38,831 nucleotides of DNA, taken from positions 1 to 38,831 of the forward strand of contig CATYSO010000022.1 of the NCBI GenBank assembly GCA_958412345.1. Direction: 5' to 3'. Below are positions 31,137 through 38,582 of this stretch, one piece after another. The notes under the pieces were generated by a model. That model was not told where the DNA came from. It was given only the letters and a program-made list of their open reading frames with translations, and made no database searches. Positions within the stretch are counted from its first letter, which is position 1. Every line of letters begins with the position of its first letter. This stretch comes from an uncultured Collinsella sp. Its GTDB lineage: Bacteria > Actinomycetota > Coriobacteriia > Coriobacteriales > Coriobacteriaceae. Position numbers and translations under genes: made by a program.

Positions 31137-32606
31137 ATGGAACTCATAGTCAAAGCTAAAGACATCTTTTTGGAATATGCCGGCCGCGATATTCTGGACA
31201 TCGAAGAATTGGAAATCTACCCCTACGATCGCATCGGCTTGGTAGGAGACAACGGTGCAGGCAAAACCAGCCTGCTAAAAATCCTGAGCGGCAATCTAAC
31301 CATTGCGGACGCCGACGTCAGGCGCTTCGGCAGCATTGCCCTCATCGGCCAGCTCGACGAACTCGACCTTGATGTGGCTCAGGACAACGGCGAGATGCTC
31401 TCCCGTCTCAACGTCGCCGAAGTGGCGCAGGAGACGATGAGCGGCGGGGAGGAAACACGCGCCAAGATTGCCTCTGCGCTCTCCCAGCATGCAAGCGCGA
31501 TCTTCGCCGACGAGCCTACGAGCCACCTCGACCAAGACGGCATCCGCCTTCTCGTCGGACAACTCAAGGCATTTGATGGGGCCCTGCTCATCGTGAGCCA
31601 TGACCGTCATTTTCTCGACCAGGTGGTAGACAAGATCTGGGAGCTCAAAGACGGCGGCATTTCCGAATTCTGGGGTGACTACTCCGACTATCTGCGACAG
31701 AAAGAAGAAGAGCGCAAAGCTCAGGCGACTCGATACGAAGAGGCGATGCGCGAGCGCGAGCGCCTCGAAGCCGCCATCGAAAAACAGCGGAAAAAAGCAC
31801 GGCAGGTCGACGCCAAGCGGAAGGGTGCGAAAAAAAGCAACGAGTATGCAGGTCGCTTGGGGCATCAGAAAACAACCGGCACCAAGCAGAAGAAAATGCA
31901 TCAGGCAGCTAAGAACATGGAGAAGCGCCTCGAAGCGCTCGAAGGGATCGAGGCCCCAGATAGCATTCGCGCCGTGCGCTTCCGCCAGAGCAAGGCCCTG
32001 GAACTGCACAGCAAATTTCCCATCTCGGCAGATGATTTCAGCTTGAGCTTCGGCAACTGCGTGCTCTATGACCACGCGAAATTCGAGATACCGCTCGGTG
32101 CCAAAGTGGCCATCACCGGTGGCAACGGTACGGGAAAGACCAGCCTGCTGAAGGCAATCGTTCGACGCGCCGACGGTATCAACATCTCTCCCAAAGCAGA
32201 GATCGGCTACTTCGAACAGACAGGTTACAAGTTCGACGCCCGCCAGTCTGTGATCTCGTTCATGCAGAATGGTTGCGAGTACAGCATGACCGAAATTCGA
32301 GGCATCCTCGCCTCTATGGGAATCGGACCGCGCGACCTGACAAAGGACGTTGGCGTTCTCTCGGGAGGCGAAGTCATCAAGCTGCTGCTCGCGAAGATGC
32401 TGCTGGGCAGATACAACATCTTGCTCATGGACGAGCCTGGAAATTACCTGGACATCAAGAGCGCCGAAGCCCTCGAGCAGATGATGAGCGCCTATGCCGG
32501 AACGATAGTGTTCGTCTCCCACGATAAGAGGCTGGTCGAGAACGTCGCAGACATTATTTACGAAATAAAGGACACCAAGCTAGTCAAAATCTTTCAGCGC
32601 GAATAA
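31137..32606 (+). CDS. msrD: Msr(D)/Mel-like ABC-F ribosomal protection protein
   Basis: 489 aa, two ATP-binding cassettes joined by a basic linker and no membrane part. Cassette 1: GDNGAGKTS at 37-45, SGGEE at 101-105, ADEPTSHLD at 123-131. Linker near 180-290 rich in Lys/Arg/Glu (QKEEERKAQATRYEE, KKMHQAAKNMEKR). Cassette 2: GGNGTGKTS, LSGGE, MDEPGNYLD. The protein starts MELIVKAKDI like Mel/Msr(D) (MELILKAKDI) and follows it throughout, so it probably displaces macrolides from the ribosome. AAAGGTGG precedes the ATG. Paired with the mef-like gene as in known mef-msr(D) cassettes; the resistance phenotype is inference. Confidence 0.88.
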   Translation: MELIVKAKDIFLEYAGRDILDIEELEIYPYDRIGLVGDNGAGKTSLLKILSGNLTIADADVRRFGSIALIGQLDELDLDVAQDNGEMLSRLNVAEVAQETMSGGEETRAKIASALSQHASAIFADEPTSHLDQDGIRLLVGQLKAFDGALLIVSHDRHFLDQVVDKIWELKDGGISEFWGDYSDYLRQKEEERKAQATRYEEAMRERERLEAAIEKQRKKARQVDAKRKGAKKSNEYAGRLGHQKTTGTKQKKMHQAAKNMEKRLEALEGIEAPDSIRAVRFRQSKALELHSKFPISADDFSLSFGNCVLYDHAKFEIPLGAKVAITGGNGTGKTSLLKAIVRRADGINISPKAEIGYFEQTGYKFDARQSVISFMQNGCEYSMTEIRGILASMGIGPRDLTKDVGVLSGGEVIKLLLAKMLLGRYNILLMDEPGNYLDIKSAEALEQMMSAYAGTIVFVSHDKRLVENVADIIYEIKDTKLVKIFQRE

Positions 32607-32612
32607 CCCTAA

Positions 32613-33098
32613 ATGAGCAGGATATATTCCCAGAATGGAGACAAAAGGCCTCGAGGGGGGTGCCTCCAGGCCCTGTCGGCGCTCGCCATGACGCGCATGT
32701 ACTACGACGGCAGCATGGACGACCGCAGCGCCCTCATCGAAGAGCAGCGGATCCTCGACAAATCTCAGGGCTTCCTGAAAAAGAGGCAGGTCCTCGCCGC
32801 GCTCATGGAGATGAAGATCGGGGGCATGAAGGGGGCGCCCATCGCGCTTCCTCGCGGCACCCAGGGGAACGCCCTCAAGAGGCTGGTCTCCCAGACGCCT
32901 AGAGCCGCCGCAAAGGAGCAGCTCCTCGAGGCTAAGGTCGAGATGCGCACGAGCCTACGCTCGGGAGAGTCGAAACTGAGGTCCGAAGCCGAAGATCGAA
33001 AAGGCGAGATCGAACGCATCGCAGCGGCATCCCGGACAGCCAGGACGCTGCTCACGGACGGAACCGACTGCTGGCTCATCGACGATAAGAAAGATTAG
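32613..33098 (+). CDS. Unrecognised helical protein beside the mobilization module
   Basis: 161 aa if started at ATG 32613; ATG 32689 (MTRMYYDGSMDDR) is an alternative since the first 25 residues translate a hairpin (GGCCTCGAGG / CCTCCAGGCC). The body is charged and helical: IEEQRILDKSQGFLKKRQVL, AKEQLLEAKVEMRT, SEAEDRKGEIERIA. I do not recognise a family. It is convergent with the mobilization operon and separated by a perfect palindrome, so it may belong to the same element's other arm. Confidence 0.45.
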   Translation: MSRIYSQNGDKRPRGGCLQALSALAMTRMYYDGSMDDRSALIEEQRILDKSQGFLKKRQVLAALMEMKIGGMKGAPIALPRGTQGNALKRLVSQTPRAAAKEQLLEAKVEMRTSLRSGESKLRSEAEDRKGEIERIAAASRTARTLLTDGTDCWLIDDKKD

Positions 33099-33107
33099 AA
33101 GCCAAGA

Positions 33108-33137
33108 AGAAGAGGCGGGCAATTGCCCGCCTCTTCT
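33108..33137. terminator. Bidirectional terminator, perfect 30-bp palindrome
   Basis: AGAAGAGGCGGGC, AATT, GCCCGCCTCTTCT between two convergent genes. A strong stem in both directions; the A/T tails are short. Confidence 0.7.
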
Positions 33138-33232
33138 CACATCACCCACTTGAACACGGCGCGGAACAGCCAGACGAAAAAGCCCAGCGTGACCTTAAGC
33201 GCCGCCACGAGGAACCTACCAAGCCTCTTCAT
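33137..33232 (-). CDS. 31-aa basic hydrophobic micropeptide
   Basis: ATG 33232 lies inside the end of the preceding gene (17-base overlap). The peptide begins MKRLGRFLVAALKVTLGFFV and continues hydrophobic to its end: one probable membrane helix with Lys/Arg at the N-terminus. It is the last frame of the mobilization operon. It could be a small toxin, a membrane anchor, or chance; the tight coupling argues for a real gene. Confidence 0.45.
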   Translation of the reverse strand: MKRLGRFLVAALKVTLGFFVWLFRAVFKWVM

Positions 33233-33770
33233 CGACGTCACCCCAATCTTCCTTGACCTTACGCACGCCCTCCTCGGCGCCCTCTTCCTTCTCCTCCGCG
33301 AGCAGCCTCGCCAGCTCGTCGGGCACGCCCGGGACCTCTGCCCTCCCCAGCGCGTGCTGCAGCTCCCTTATCTGCGACTTCAGCGGTTTTGAGGGAGGGC
33401 CCACGTACTCGCGGTAGCAGGCGCCGATCGCTGCCGCGTCGCACAGGTACCCCCGCACCCGGGCGAACGCCTCGTCCCCGTCGAGCAGGACGCGGCGGGC
33501 GCGCCCCAGCTCGGCCTCCGAGGCCAGCATGAAGCGCCAGCCGCGGGACCTGCGCGCCGCCGGGATGCCGTCCGCGGGCGCGTCGGCGCGCCAGTCGTCG
33601 CGCACCTGGTGCCAGTTCGCCGTGAGCCAGAGCCCCTTCTCGGGCTCCTCCCGCATCTCGAGCTCGAACTCCGTGAGCATGTTCGCGCCGGAGAACGGCG
33701 ACCCCTCCGTGAACGAGAGCGTGTCGAACAGCGTCGTCCTGCCGCCCTCGTACTCTATCCTCACCATCAT
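33216..33770 (-). CDS. Conserved-looking mobilization-operon protein, function unknown
   Basis: 184 aa, no family recognised. The N-terminal half is beta-rich (MMVRIEYEGGRTTLFDTLSF, then FELEMREEPEKGLWLTANWH), the C-terminal part helical and strongly acidic (LAEEKEEGAEEGVRKVKEDW). It starts within the relaxase stop (ATGA), so it is part of the mobC-relaxase operon and may be an accessory of DNA transfer. Confidence 0.6.
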   Translation of the reverse strand: MMVRIEYEGGRTTLFDTLSFTEGSPFSGANMLTEFELEMREEPEKGLWLTANWHQVRDDWRADAPADGIPAARRSRGWRFMLASEAELGRARRVLLDGDEAFARVRGYLCDAAAIGACYREYVGPPSKPLKSQIRELQHALGRAEVPGVPDELARLLAEEKEEGAEEGVRKVKEDWGDVDEEAW

Positions 33771-35038
33771 CTCCGGCCCCTCTCCCTACGCTGGTCCTGC
33801 TGGGCCCGCTGCCGCTCGGCGGCGAGGATGCGCTTCTGCTCGTCCGCTCGGTGGCACTGGCGCGAATTGCCGCTGGCATCGTCGCGCCCTTCACCGTCCC
33901 CGTAGCGGGTCTTGAGCGGCATGAGCCCGTTCTCGGCCATGTAGGCGCGGGCGGCCTCGAGGCGGCGATACCCCTCGCCGCCCGCCTGGCCGCGTCGCTC
34001 CAACGTCGCCATCCTGAGCCCGAACTCCTCGATGGACTCGACGTCGAACTTCGCGCAGGTCTCGAGCGCCGAGGAGAGCCTGCTCAGCTCCGAGAGGTCG
34101 TTGAGCTCGAGAGCCCGCTCGGCGGCCTCGCGGATGCGCGCGGTGCTCGCGTCCGTGGGACGGTAGGCGCCCTCGCGCTCGAAGCGCCGGCGGAGCATCT
34201 CCTTGCCGTAGACGAACCCCAGGCGCTCGCCGCTTACCTTCTTGGACGGCTCCTCCGCCAGGCTGAACACCCAGTCGTCCCGCCGCGCCTTGGCCGAGTT
34301 GTCGGCGACGTGCACGCCCAGGGCGTCGAGGATGCCGAGGAACTCCGCCTCGTCGCGCGCCGTGGTCTTGGCGAGCGCGACGCGGGCGCGGATGTCGCCG
34401 ACCCACGAGTAGCCGCCCGAGCGCATGATCTCCTTCTCGGCCCGGCCCAGGTAGACGCTCCTGCGGCTCCTTGGCCCGCCCGCGCCGGCATGCCCGCGCG
34501 CCTTCGACGGCGATTCGGGAGCTCGGTCGTTGGAGAGCCCCGACAGCCCGCGCTCGCGCGCCATGTCCTGAAGGTCTCGGTTGAGGTCCTCGGGGTGCTG
34601 GGTCTGCATGCGGTAGCCGGTTCGGAGGTTGGCGTTGTTCACGACGATGTGCGCGTGCGGTATGCCGCGGGCGTTGTCGTCGTGGTAGACGATGGCGATC
34701 TCGTGGTCGCCGAAGTGCTTGAGCGCCCACGAGCACGCGAGCTCGCGCAGCGCCGCCAGGTCGATGCTGTCGCCGGGGTCCGGCGAGAGCACGAAGTGCT
34801 TGAACGTGCGCGCGGGCTTTCCCCGCCAGGGCGCGTCCGTGCCGAAGGCGGCGCGCGTGGCGTCCATCTCGGCGTCCCAGGCGCAGGCCTCCTTGGCGTC
34901 TTCCCCCAGCGCGCCGGCGTCGCGCTCGTCGTAGCTCAGGTTGAACAGGTCGCGCGCCAGGGCGCGGCCTCCCTTCTCGAGGTAGCGGCGGATGCCGCCC
35001 GTCGAGCCGTGGCCGCTTATCGGCTTCAGGATCGGCAT
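33767..35038 (-). CDS. MobP-type relaxase
   Basis: 423 aa, nicks and covalently binds plasmid DNA at oriT to start transfer. The HUH motif is HAHIVVNNAN with H128 and H130, with further His at 119 (VYHDDNARGIP) and 81 (FKHFVLSPDP). The active tyrosine is Y19 (RRYLEKGG) or Y36. The C-terminal half is long, helical and charged and ends in an Arg-rich tail. It overlaps mobC by 13 bases and the next gene by 4. No type IV secretion genes are in the window, so transfer would need a helper. Confidence 0.85.
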   Translation of the reverse strand: MPILKPISGHGSTGGIRRYLEKGGRALARDLFNLSYDERDAGALGEDAKEACAWDAEMDATRAAFGTDAPWRGKPARTFKHFVLSPDPGDSIDLAALRELACSWALKHFGDHEIAIVYHDDNARGIPHAHIVVNNANLRTGYRMQTQHPEDLNRDLQDMARERGLSGLSNDRAPESPSKARGHAGAGGPRSRRSVYLGRAEKEIMRSGGYSWVGDIRARVALAKTTARDEAEFLGILDALGVHVADNSAKARRDDWVFSLAEEPSKKVSGERLGFVYGKEMLRRRFEREGAYRPTDASTARIREAAERALELNDLSELSRLSSALETCAKFDVESIEEFGLRMATLERRGQAGGEGYRRLEAARAYMAENGLMPLKTRYGDGEGRDDASGNSRQCHRADEQKRILAAERQRAQQDQRRERGRR

Positions 35039-35472
35039 GGCGAGCCCTCCACGAGCGAGTCGGCGCCGATGCGACCGAGCTCCGCCGCCATCTCTCGGGC
35101 CGCGGCGTTCACGTCGGCGAGCTCGCGCTCGATCGTCGGGACGCTATCCGCGACGAGGTCGCGGTCGACGCGCCCGTGGCGGGCGTGGAAGTTGATGAGG
35201 TTCATCGCGTGCACGGCCTGGTTGTAGTGGTAGCCCCACTTCGTGAGCTCGCGCGACATCGCCCACAGGGCCTTCCGGTCGACGAGTATGCGGTGCTCGT
35301 CTCCCGCGTTCGCCTCCGTCGACAGCGGTATGCGCACGAGGTAGCGCAGGTACTCCGACTTGCTGAGGCCGGCGCGCTCGCACCGCTCGCAGAGCGCGTC
35401 GTAGTCGCCTCCCTCCATGCGGAACGTGACGCGGCGCTCCTTGCCCCTGGCGCCGCCGACGCTCTCTTCCAT
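35026..35472 (-). CDS. MobC-like relaxosome protein (ribbon-helix-helix)
   Basis: 148 aa. The N-terminal RVTFRMEGGDYDALCERCER and GLSKSEYLRYLV form a ribbon-helix-helix DNA-binding region; RKALWAMSRELTKWGYHYNQ, then AVHAMN is the conserved MobC box. It guides the relaxase to oriT. It is the first gene of the mobilization operon, with GAAAGGAATC upstream, directly next to the hairpin-rich region at 35492-35689 where oriT is expected. Confidence 0.8.
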   Translation of the reverse strand: MEESVGGARGKERRVTFRMEGGDYDALCERCERAGLSKSEYLRYLVRIPLSTEANAGDEHRILVDRKALWAMSRELTKWGYHYNQAVHAMNLINFHARHGRVDRDLVADSVPTIERELADVNAAAREMAAELGRIGADSLVEGSPCRS

Positions 35473-35491
35473 TGCGGATTCCTTTCCTCGG

Positions 35492-35689
35492 GCCCGCCGT
35501 GCGGCGGGCGCGTCTCTCTAGGGGCGCGGGGGATTCCCCGCAGGCGGCGGCCCGGCTCGGGCGCCGCCTCTGGGACCGGGCCTCGCGTAAGCGGGCTCCC
35601 AAACGGCCCGCGGCATGACGGGTCCGAGGCCGCCCGGTCCCCAAGTGCTATGGACGCCCGACGCGATGTCGGACGCCATAGGCTACTTG
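35492..35689. other. Hairpin-rich region, candidate oriT
   Basis: Five inverted repeats in 200 bp: GCCCGCCG/CGGCGGGC (35492-35509), GCGGGG/CCCCGC (35525-35540), AGGCGGC/GCCGCCT with an inner GCCCG/CGGGC (about 35541-35569), long-range GGGACCGGGC/GCCCGGTCCC (35572-35581 and 35632-35641) enclosing GCGGGC/GCCCGC (35591-35611), and a longer imperfect one at 35642-35689 that overlaps the parB stop. Position beside mobC and density of stems fit oriT; a nick site was not identified. Confidence 0.5.
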
Positions 35690-36639
35690 CTGGATTTCGA
35701 ATGCGAGGCCCTTCTTCGGACCTTCCGGGCTCCTGCGCCCGCCTCCGCGTAGGGCGCGGTCATGAGCGCCATCTCCCGCAGCAGCGAGAGGTCGGCAGCG
35801 CTCGGGCTCTCGGGCGGGCTCTCGAGGAAGTCGGCCACGAGCCTCGCGGCCTTCGCGATGCGCCCGTCGGGGCCGGCCTGCGTTTTGCTCTCGCTCCTCA
35901 CGTAGTCGGAGAGCTCCCGCTTGGTGCGCCGCCAGGGCTCCATCGCGGCGTGCATCTCCGCCTGGCGCTCCTTCGGCATGCCCGCGAGCGAGCGCACCGC
36001 CTCGGCGCTGAGGTTGCCTCGGTCGGCCTCGGCGGCCCACTCGGGCGAGAGGTCCTCGGCGATCCTGCGGGCAAGCCTCTCCTCGCGCGCGATGGTCTTG
36101 CCGGAGACCTTGCGGCCCGTCTGCCGCTCGATGATGGCGGCCTTCACGTCGTCGACGCGCATGCCGGAAAGCGACGGGTCCTCGGAGCGCAGGCGCACGG
36201 CGTCGCCCCTGAGCGCCTCGGTCGCGGCGGCGCGCTCGGTCACGGTGAGCGCGCGGGTGAAGTAGTTCGCGGCGTGGAGCAGCGTCACCGCCCGCTCGTC
36301 GTCGATGCCCTCTATCACGCGGCAGGGCATCCTCTCGTAGGCGGGGTCGTCCTTGGCGAGCAGCGCGTAGGCGGCCTTGCGGCGGTGCCCGGAGACCATC
36401 TGCCACGAGCCGTCTCCGACCTTGCGCACCAGCGGCAGGTCGGTGAGGCCGTCCTGGCGTATCGACTCGGCGAGCTCGGCTATGCCGGCCGGGTCCATGG
36501 AGTACGCGGCGTTCGCCGGGTGGTCGGCGATGTCGGCCACCGCGATCTCGGACACCGGGTAGCGCCCGCGGGTGCGGGACGCGCCGTCGAGGAGCCCCGT
36601 GATGGTGAATCCCGCGGCCACCTGGCTAGGCGAGCTCAC
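35683..36639 (-). CDS. parB: ParB-like partition protein
   Basis: 318 aa. The N-terminal ParB/Srx domain includes SIRQDGLTDLPLVRKV and the CTP-binding SGHRRKAAY (83-91). A central helix-turn-helix with VDDVKAAIIERQTGRKVSGK (family SGxT-type) follows; the C-terminal part is long and ends in a basic tail. It overlaps parA by 14 bases. It works with ParA to segregate the element; the likely binding sites are the repeats upstream of parA. Confidence 0.85.
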   Translation of the reverse strand: MSSPSQVAAGFTITGLLDGASRTRGRYPVSEIAVADIADHPANAAYSMDPAGIAELAESIRQDGLTDLPLVRKVGDGSWQMVSGHRRKAAYALLAKDDPAYERMPCRVIEGIDDERAVTLLHAANYFTRALTVTERAAATEALRGDAVRLRSEDPSLSGMRVDDVKAAIIERQTGRKVSGKTIAREERLARRIAEDLSPEWAAEADRGNLSAEAVRSLAGMPKERQAEMHAAMEPWRRTKRELSDYVRSESKTQAGPDGRIAKAARLVADFLESPPESPSAADLSLLREMALMTAPYAEAGAGARKVRRRASHSKSSK

Positions 36640-37390
36640 GGTACACCTCGTCGGCGAGGGCCTCGTAGTCGCGCGCGGGGCGGCTCCCCGGCTCGAAGGC
36701 GGCCACCGGCTTCCACTGCCAGCTGCCCTCGCAGACCTTGCTGCTCGCGTGTATGACCGTCTCGAACTGCTCGTCTGGGAAGAACCCGTCGAGCACGGCC
36801 GCGCCCGTGGTCTCGGCGTTGGTCATGCGGCCGGGCACGCAGGTGCGCAGTATCTTCCATCTGGGCGTGGGCATGCGCAGGGCGTCCGCGATTGAGCGCG
36901 TCGCCTCCACGGTGAGCGCCGTGCCGCGCATCACGGTGGAGTCGAGCTTCACGGGGATGACGACCATGCCGCCCTCCGCGGCGGCGAGGTAGGCGTTGAA
37001 GGCGAGCCTGCGCATCACGGGGCTGCAGTCGATGAGGCAGACGTCGTAGGAGCCCGAGGCGTCGTCGAGCGCGAACTTGAGGCGCTGCTCGCGCAGGAGC
37101 ATCTCGTTCTGGTCGACGAGGTCGATGGTCGAGGCCACCACGTCGAGGTTCTCCCCGGCGGCGTAGGCGATCTCCTCCACGGGCGCGCCGCCGTAGAGCA
37201 GCTCGACCGATGTGCGCCGCTCGGAGGCGGCCCGGTCGTAGAGGCCGAAGAAGTCGGTGGCCGACGCCTGCGGGTCGAGGTCGACGAGCAGGGTCCGAAG
37301 GCCCCGGGCGGCGAAGATGGCCGCCAGGTTCACGGCGGTCGTCGTCTTGCCGACGCCGCCCTTGTAGTTGGAAATGGCTATCGTGCGCAT
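36626..37390 (-). CDS. parA: ParA-family partition ATPase
   Basis: 254 aa from ATG 37390 (AGAGGA upstream). Deviant Walker A KGGVGKTT at 10-17, LLVDLDPQASAT as motif A', and YDVCLIDCSPV as Walker B. It is a small ParA without an N-terminal DNA-binding region, as in type Ib-like systems, so regulation must come from ParB or another factor. The open frame runs further upstream through the repeats at 37460-37537, which are regulatory rather than coding. Confidence 0.9.
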   Translation of the reverse strand: MRTIAISNYKGGVGKTTTAVNLAAIFAARGLRTLLVDLDPQASATDFFGLYDRAASERRTSVELLYGGAPVEEIAYAAGENLDVVASTIDLVDQNEMLLREQRLKFALDDASGSYDVCLIDCSPVMRRLAFNAYLAAAEGGMVVIPVKLDSTVMRGTALTVEATRSIADALRMPTPRWKILRTCVPGRMTNAETTGAAVLDGFFPDEQFETVIHASSKVCEGSWQWKPVAAFEPGSRPARDYEALADEVYRELA

Positions 37391-37459
37391 GGGTCGCGTC
37401 CTCTCTAGCGTGGGGCGCGCCTCGCCGCATCCGGTCCGGCGCGCCCCGAGTCTCGGAGC

Positions 37460-37537
37460 GTCGGGACAAAATCGTACGGATTTGTCCGACAAGCGGAGTG
37501 TACCACGAAAACGTACGGATATGTACGCTTTCGTGGT
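37460..37537. promoter_or_regulatory. Candidate partition site/operator upstream of parA
   Basis: CGTACGGATTTGT at 37473 and CGTACGGATATGT at 37512 are direct repeats 39 bp apart. Each sits in its own inverted repeat: GTCGGGACAAA with TTTGTCCGAC (37460-37490), and ACCACGAAA with TTTCGTGGT (37502-37537). This double palindrome is a good candidate for parS or the par operator. Confidence 0.6.
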
Positions 37538-37594
37538 TCAGGGGCCGAGTTTCGGGGAAACCCGGCCCCGGGAGCCCGGGGCCGGGCGCGCCGC

Positions 37595-37966
37595 CTAGGA
37601 GAGCGGCTCCATCTCGCCGAAGCAGTTGACGTGGTGGCGCAGGAGCGCGCGGTTCTCCTTGACGACCATCATCGCCACCTCGTCGAAGCGGACCGGGATG
37701 TCGGCGTAGTCGTCGCCGTTGCCGGCGAGCCACGCCGCCGCCAGCGCCTCGCGCAGCCCGCGCGCCCTGTGGGCCTCGGGGAAGCCGTCCGTCCCGATGC
37801 GGACCGTGGCGTCGACGAACACCAGGGTCCCGTCCTCGTCCACCGCCACGAGGTCGATCCCGCCGATGCCCTCGGGCCCCTGCCAGGCCTCGTCGACGAT
37901 CTCGTAGCCCTTGCGCTCGAGGAAGGCCTTGACCGCGCCCATCGCCTTTTCCTTCATGTCGTTCAT
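37595..37966 (-). CDS. YraN/UPF0102-like nuclease-fold protein with altered active site
   Basis: 123 aa. AAGGAG lies 6 bases before the ATG. GYEIVDEAWQ, GIDLVAVDEDGTLVFV, then EAHRARGLREALAAAWLAGN follow the UPF0102 (restriction-endonuclease-like) pattern. The usual catalytic E-V-K after the FV strand reads D-A-T (52-54), so nuclease activity is doubtful; the first Asp (D38) is kept. The C-terminus (VVKENRALLRHHVNCFG) seems specific to a coriobacterial mobile-element subgroup (inference). It precedes the par genes in the same direction. Confidence 0.65.
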   Translation of the reverse strand: MNDMKEKAMGAVKAFLERKGYEIVDEAWQGPEGIGGIDLVAVDEDGTLVFVDATVRIGTDGFPEAHRARGLREALAAAWLAGNGDDYADIPVRFDEVAMMVVKENRALLRHHVNCFGEMEPLS

Positions 37967-38541
37967 GTCTTGCTCCTTAGACTCTGAGGCCCGCCCCTGT
38001 GGCGTGCCTTGCGTCGCGTGAGTCGCATGCAGCGCGGGCGTGCCGGCAAGGGAGGAAGCGAAGTCGGACGTGGTTGTAGAAATCTCCCGACGTCAGTTTT
38101 TCGCGTTGTTCGCGCGCGCAGCGCATGGGGCGAAGAACCCGAAAAAGTGTCGCGGCCCTTGCGGGCCGCCTGCCGGCGTGCGACCCTGCGCGTCCAAGGA
38201 GCGCCGGGGCGGGTTTCGGGTCGGAGGGGCGGAGGCGTGCGGCATGGAACCGGCCATGGGCGCCGAGACCCTCCGGGCATGGGATGCGGCCCGTCGGCGG
38301 TTGCCGGGGCGCTCGCGAGGGTTACGTCGGGACGTCGCGTGGAGGACGGAGGCGCGTTTCCGAGTCGCGGCGCCGCTACCCTAATCGGGACGGCCTCTCC
38401 CGTGCCGCTTGCGGCCGATGTGCGCACGAGATCGCTGGCGGTGAGGCTTTTCGTTGCGCGGAACGGCTACGGTGCTGCGCGACACGTCCGTTTGCTTATG
38501 TGTGATAAAGAAGCAATAGAAGTGCAAAAAATTTTGCCGTT
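37967..38541. other. GC-rich stretch with no recognised gene
   Basis: Long open frames on the plus strand have extreme Arg/Gly content and no family match. A stem GCGGCCC-TTGC-GGGCCGC at 38152-38169 with T run on the minus-strand side may be a terminator. The composition changes to A/T-rich at about 38495, the boundary to the recombinase segment. Confidence 0.4.
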
Positions 38542-38574
38542 CCTATCCGACACTTGGCCATTGTGTCGGATAGG
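38542..38574 (-). terminator. Terminator of the right-edge recombinase gene
   Basis: CCTATCCGACAC and GTGTCGGATAGG, perfect 12-bp arms with a 9-base loop; on the minus strand followed by AACGGCAAAATTTTTT. Confidence 0.75.
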
Positions 38575-38582
38575 TCGGGCGG

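Noticed and set aside
33851..35227. 458-codon plus-strand frame over the relaxase
   Set aside because: Antisense of the relaxase and mobC; composition only reflects GC bias.
35176..36756. 526-codon plus-strand frame over parB and the oriT candidate
   Set aside because: Shadow frame; it crosses the hairpin cluster and has no recognisable domain.
37967..38541. Plus-strand genes in the GC-rich right part
   Set aside because: Overlapping Arg/Gly-rich frames in two phases with no ribosome binding sites or motifs.
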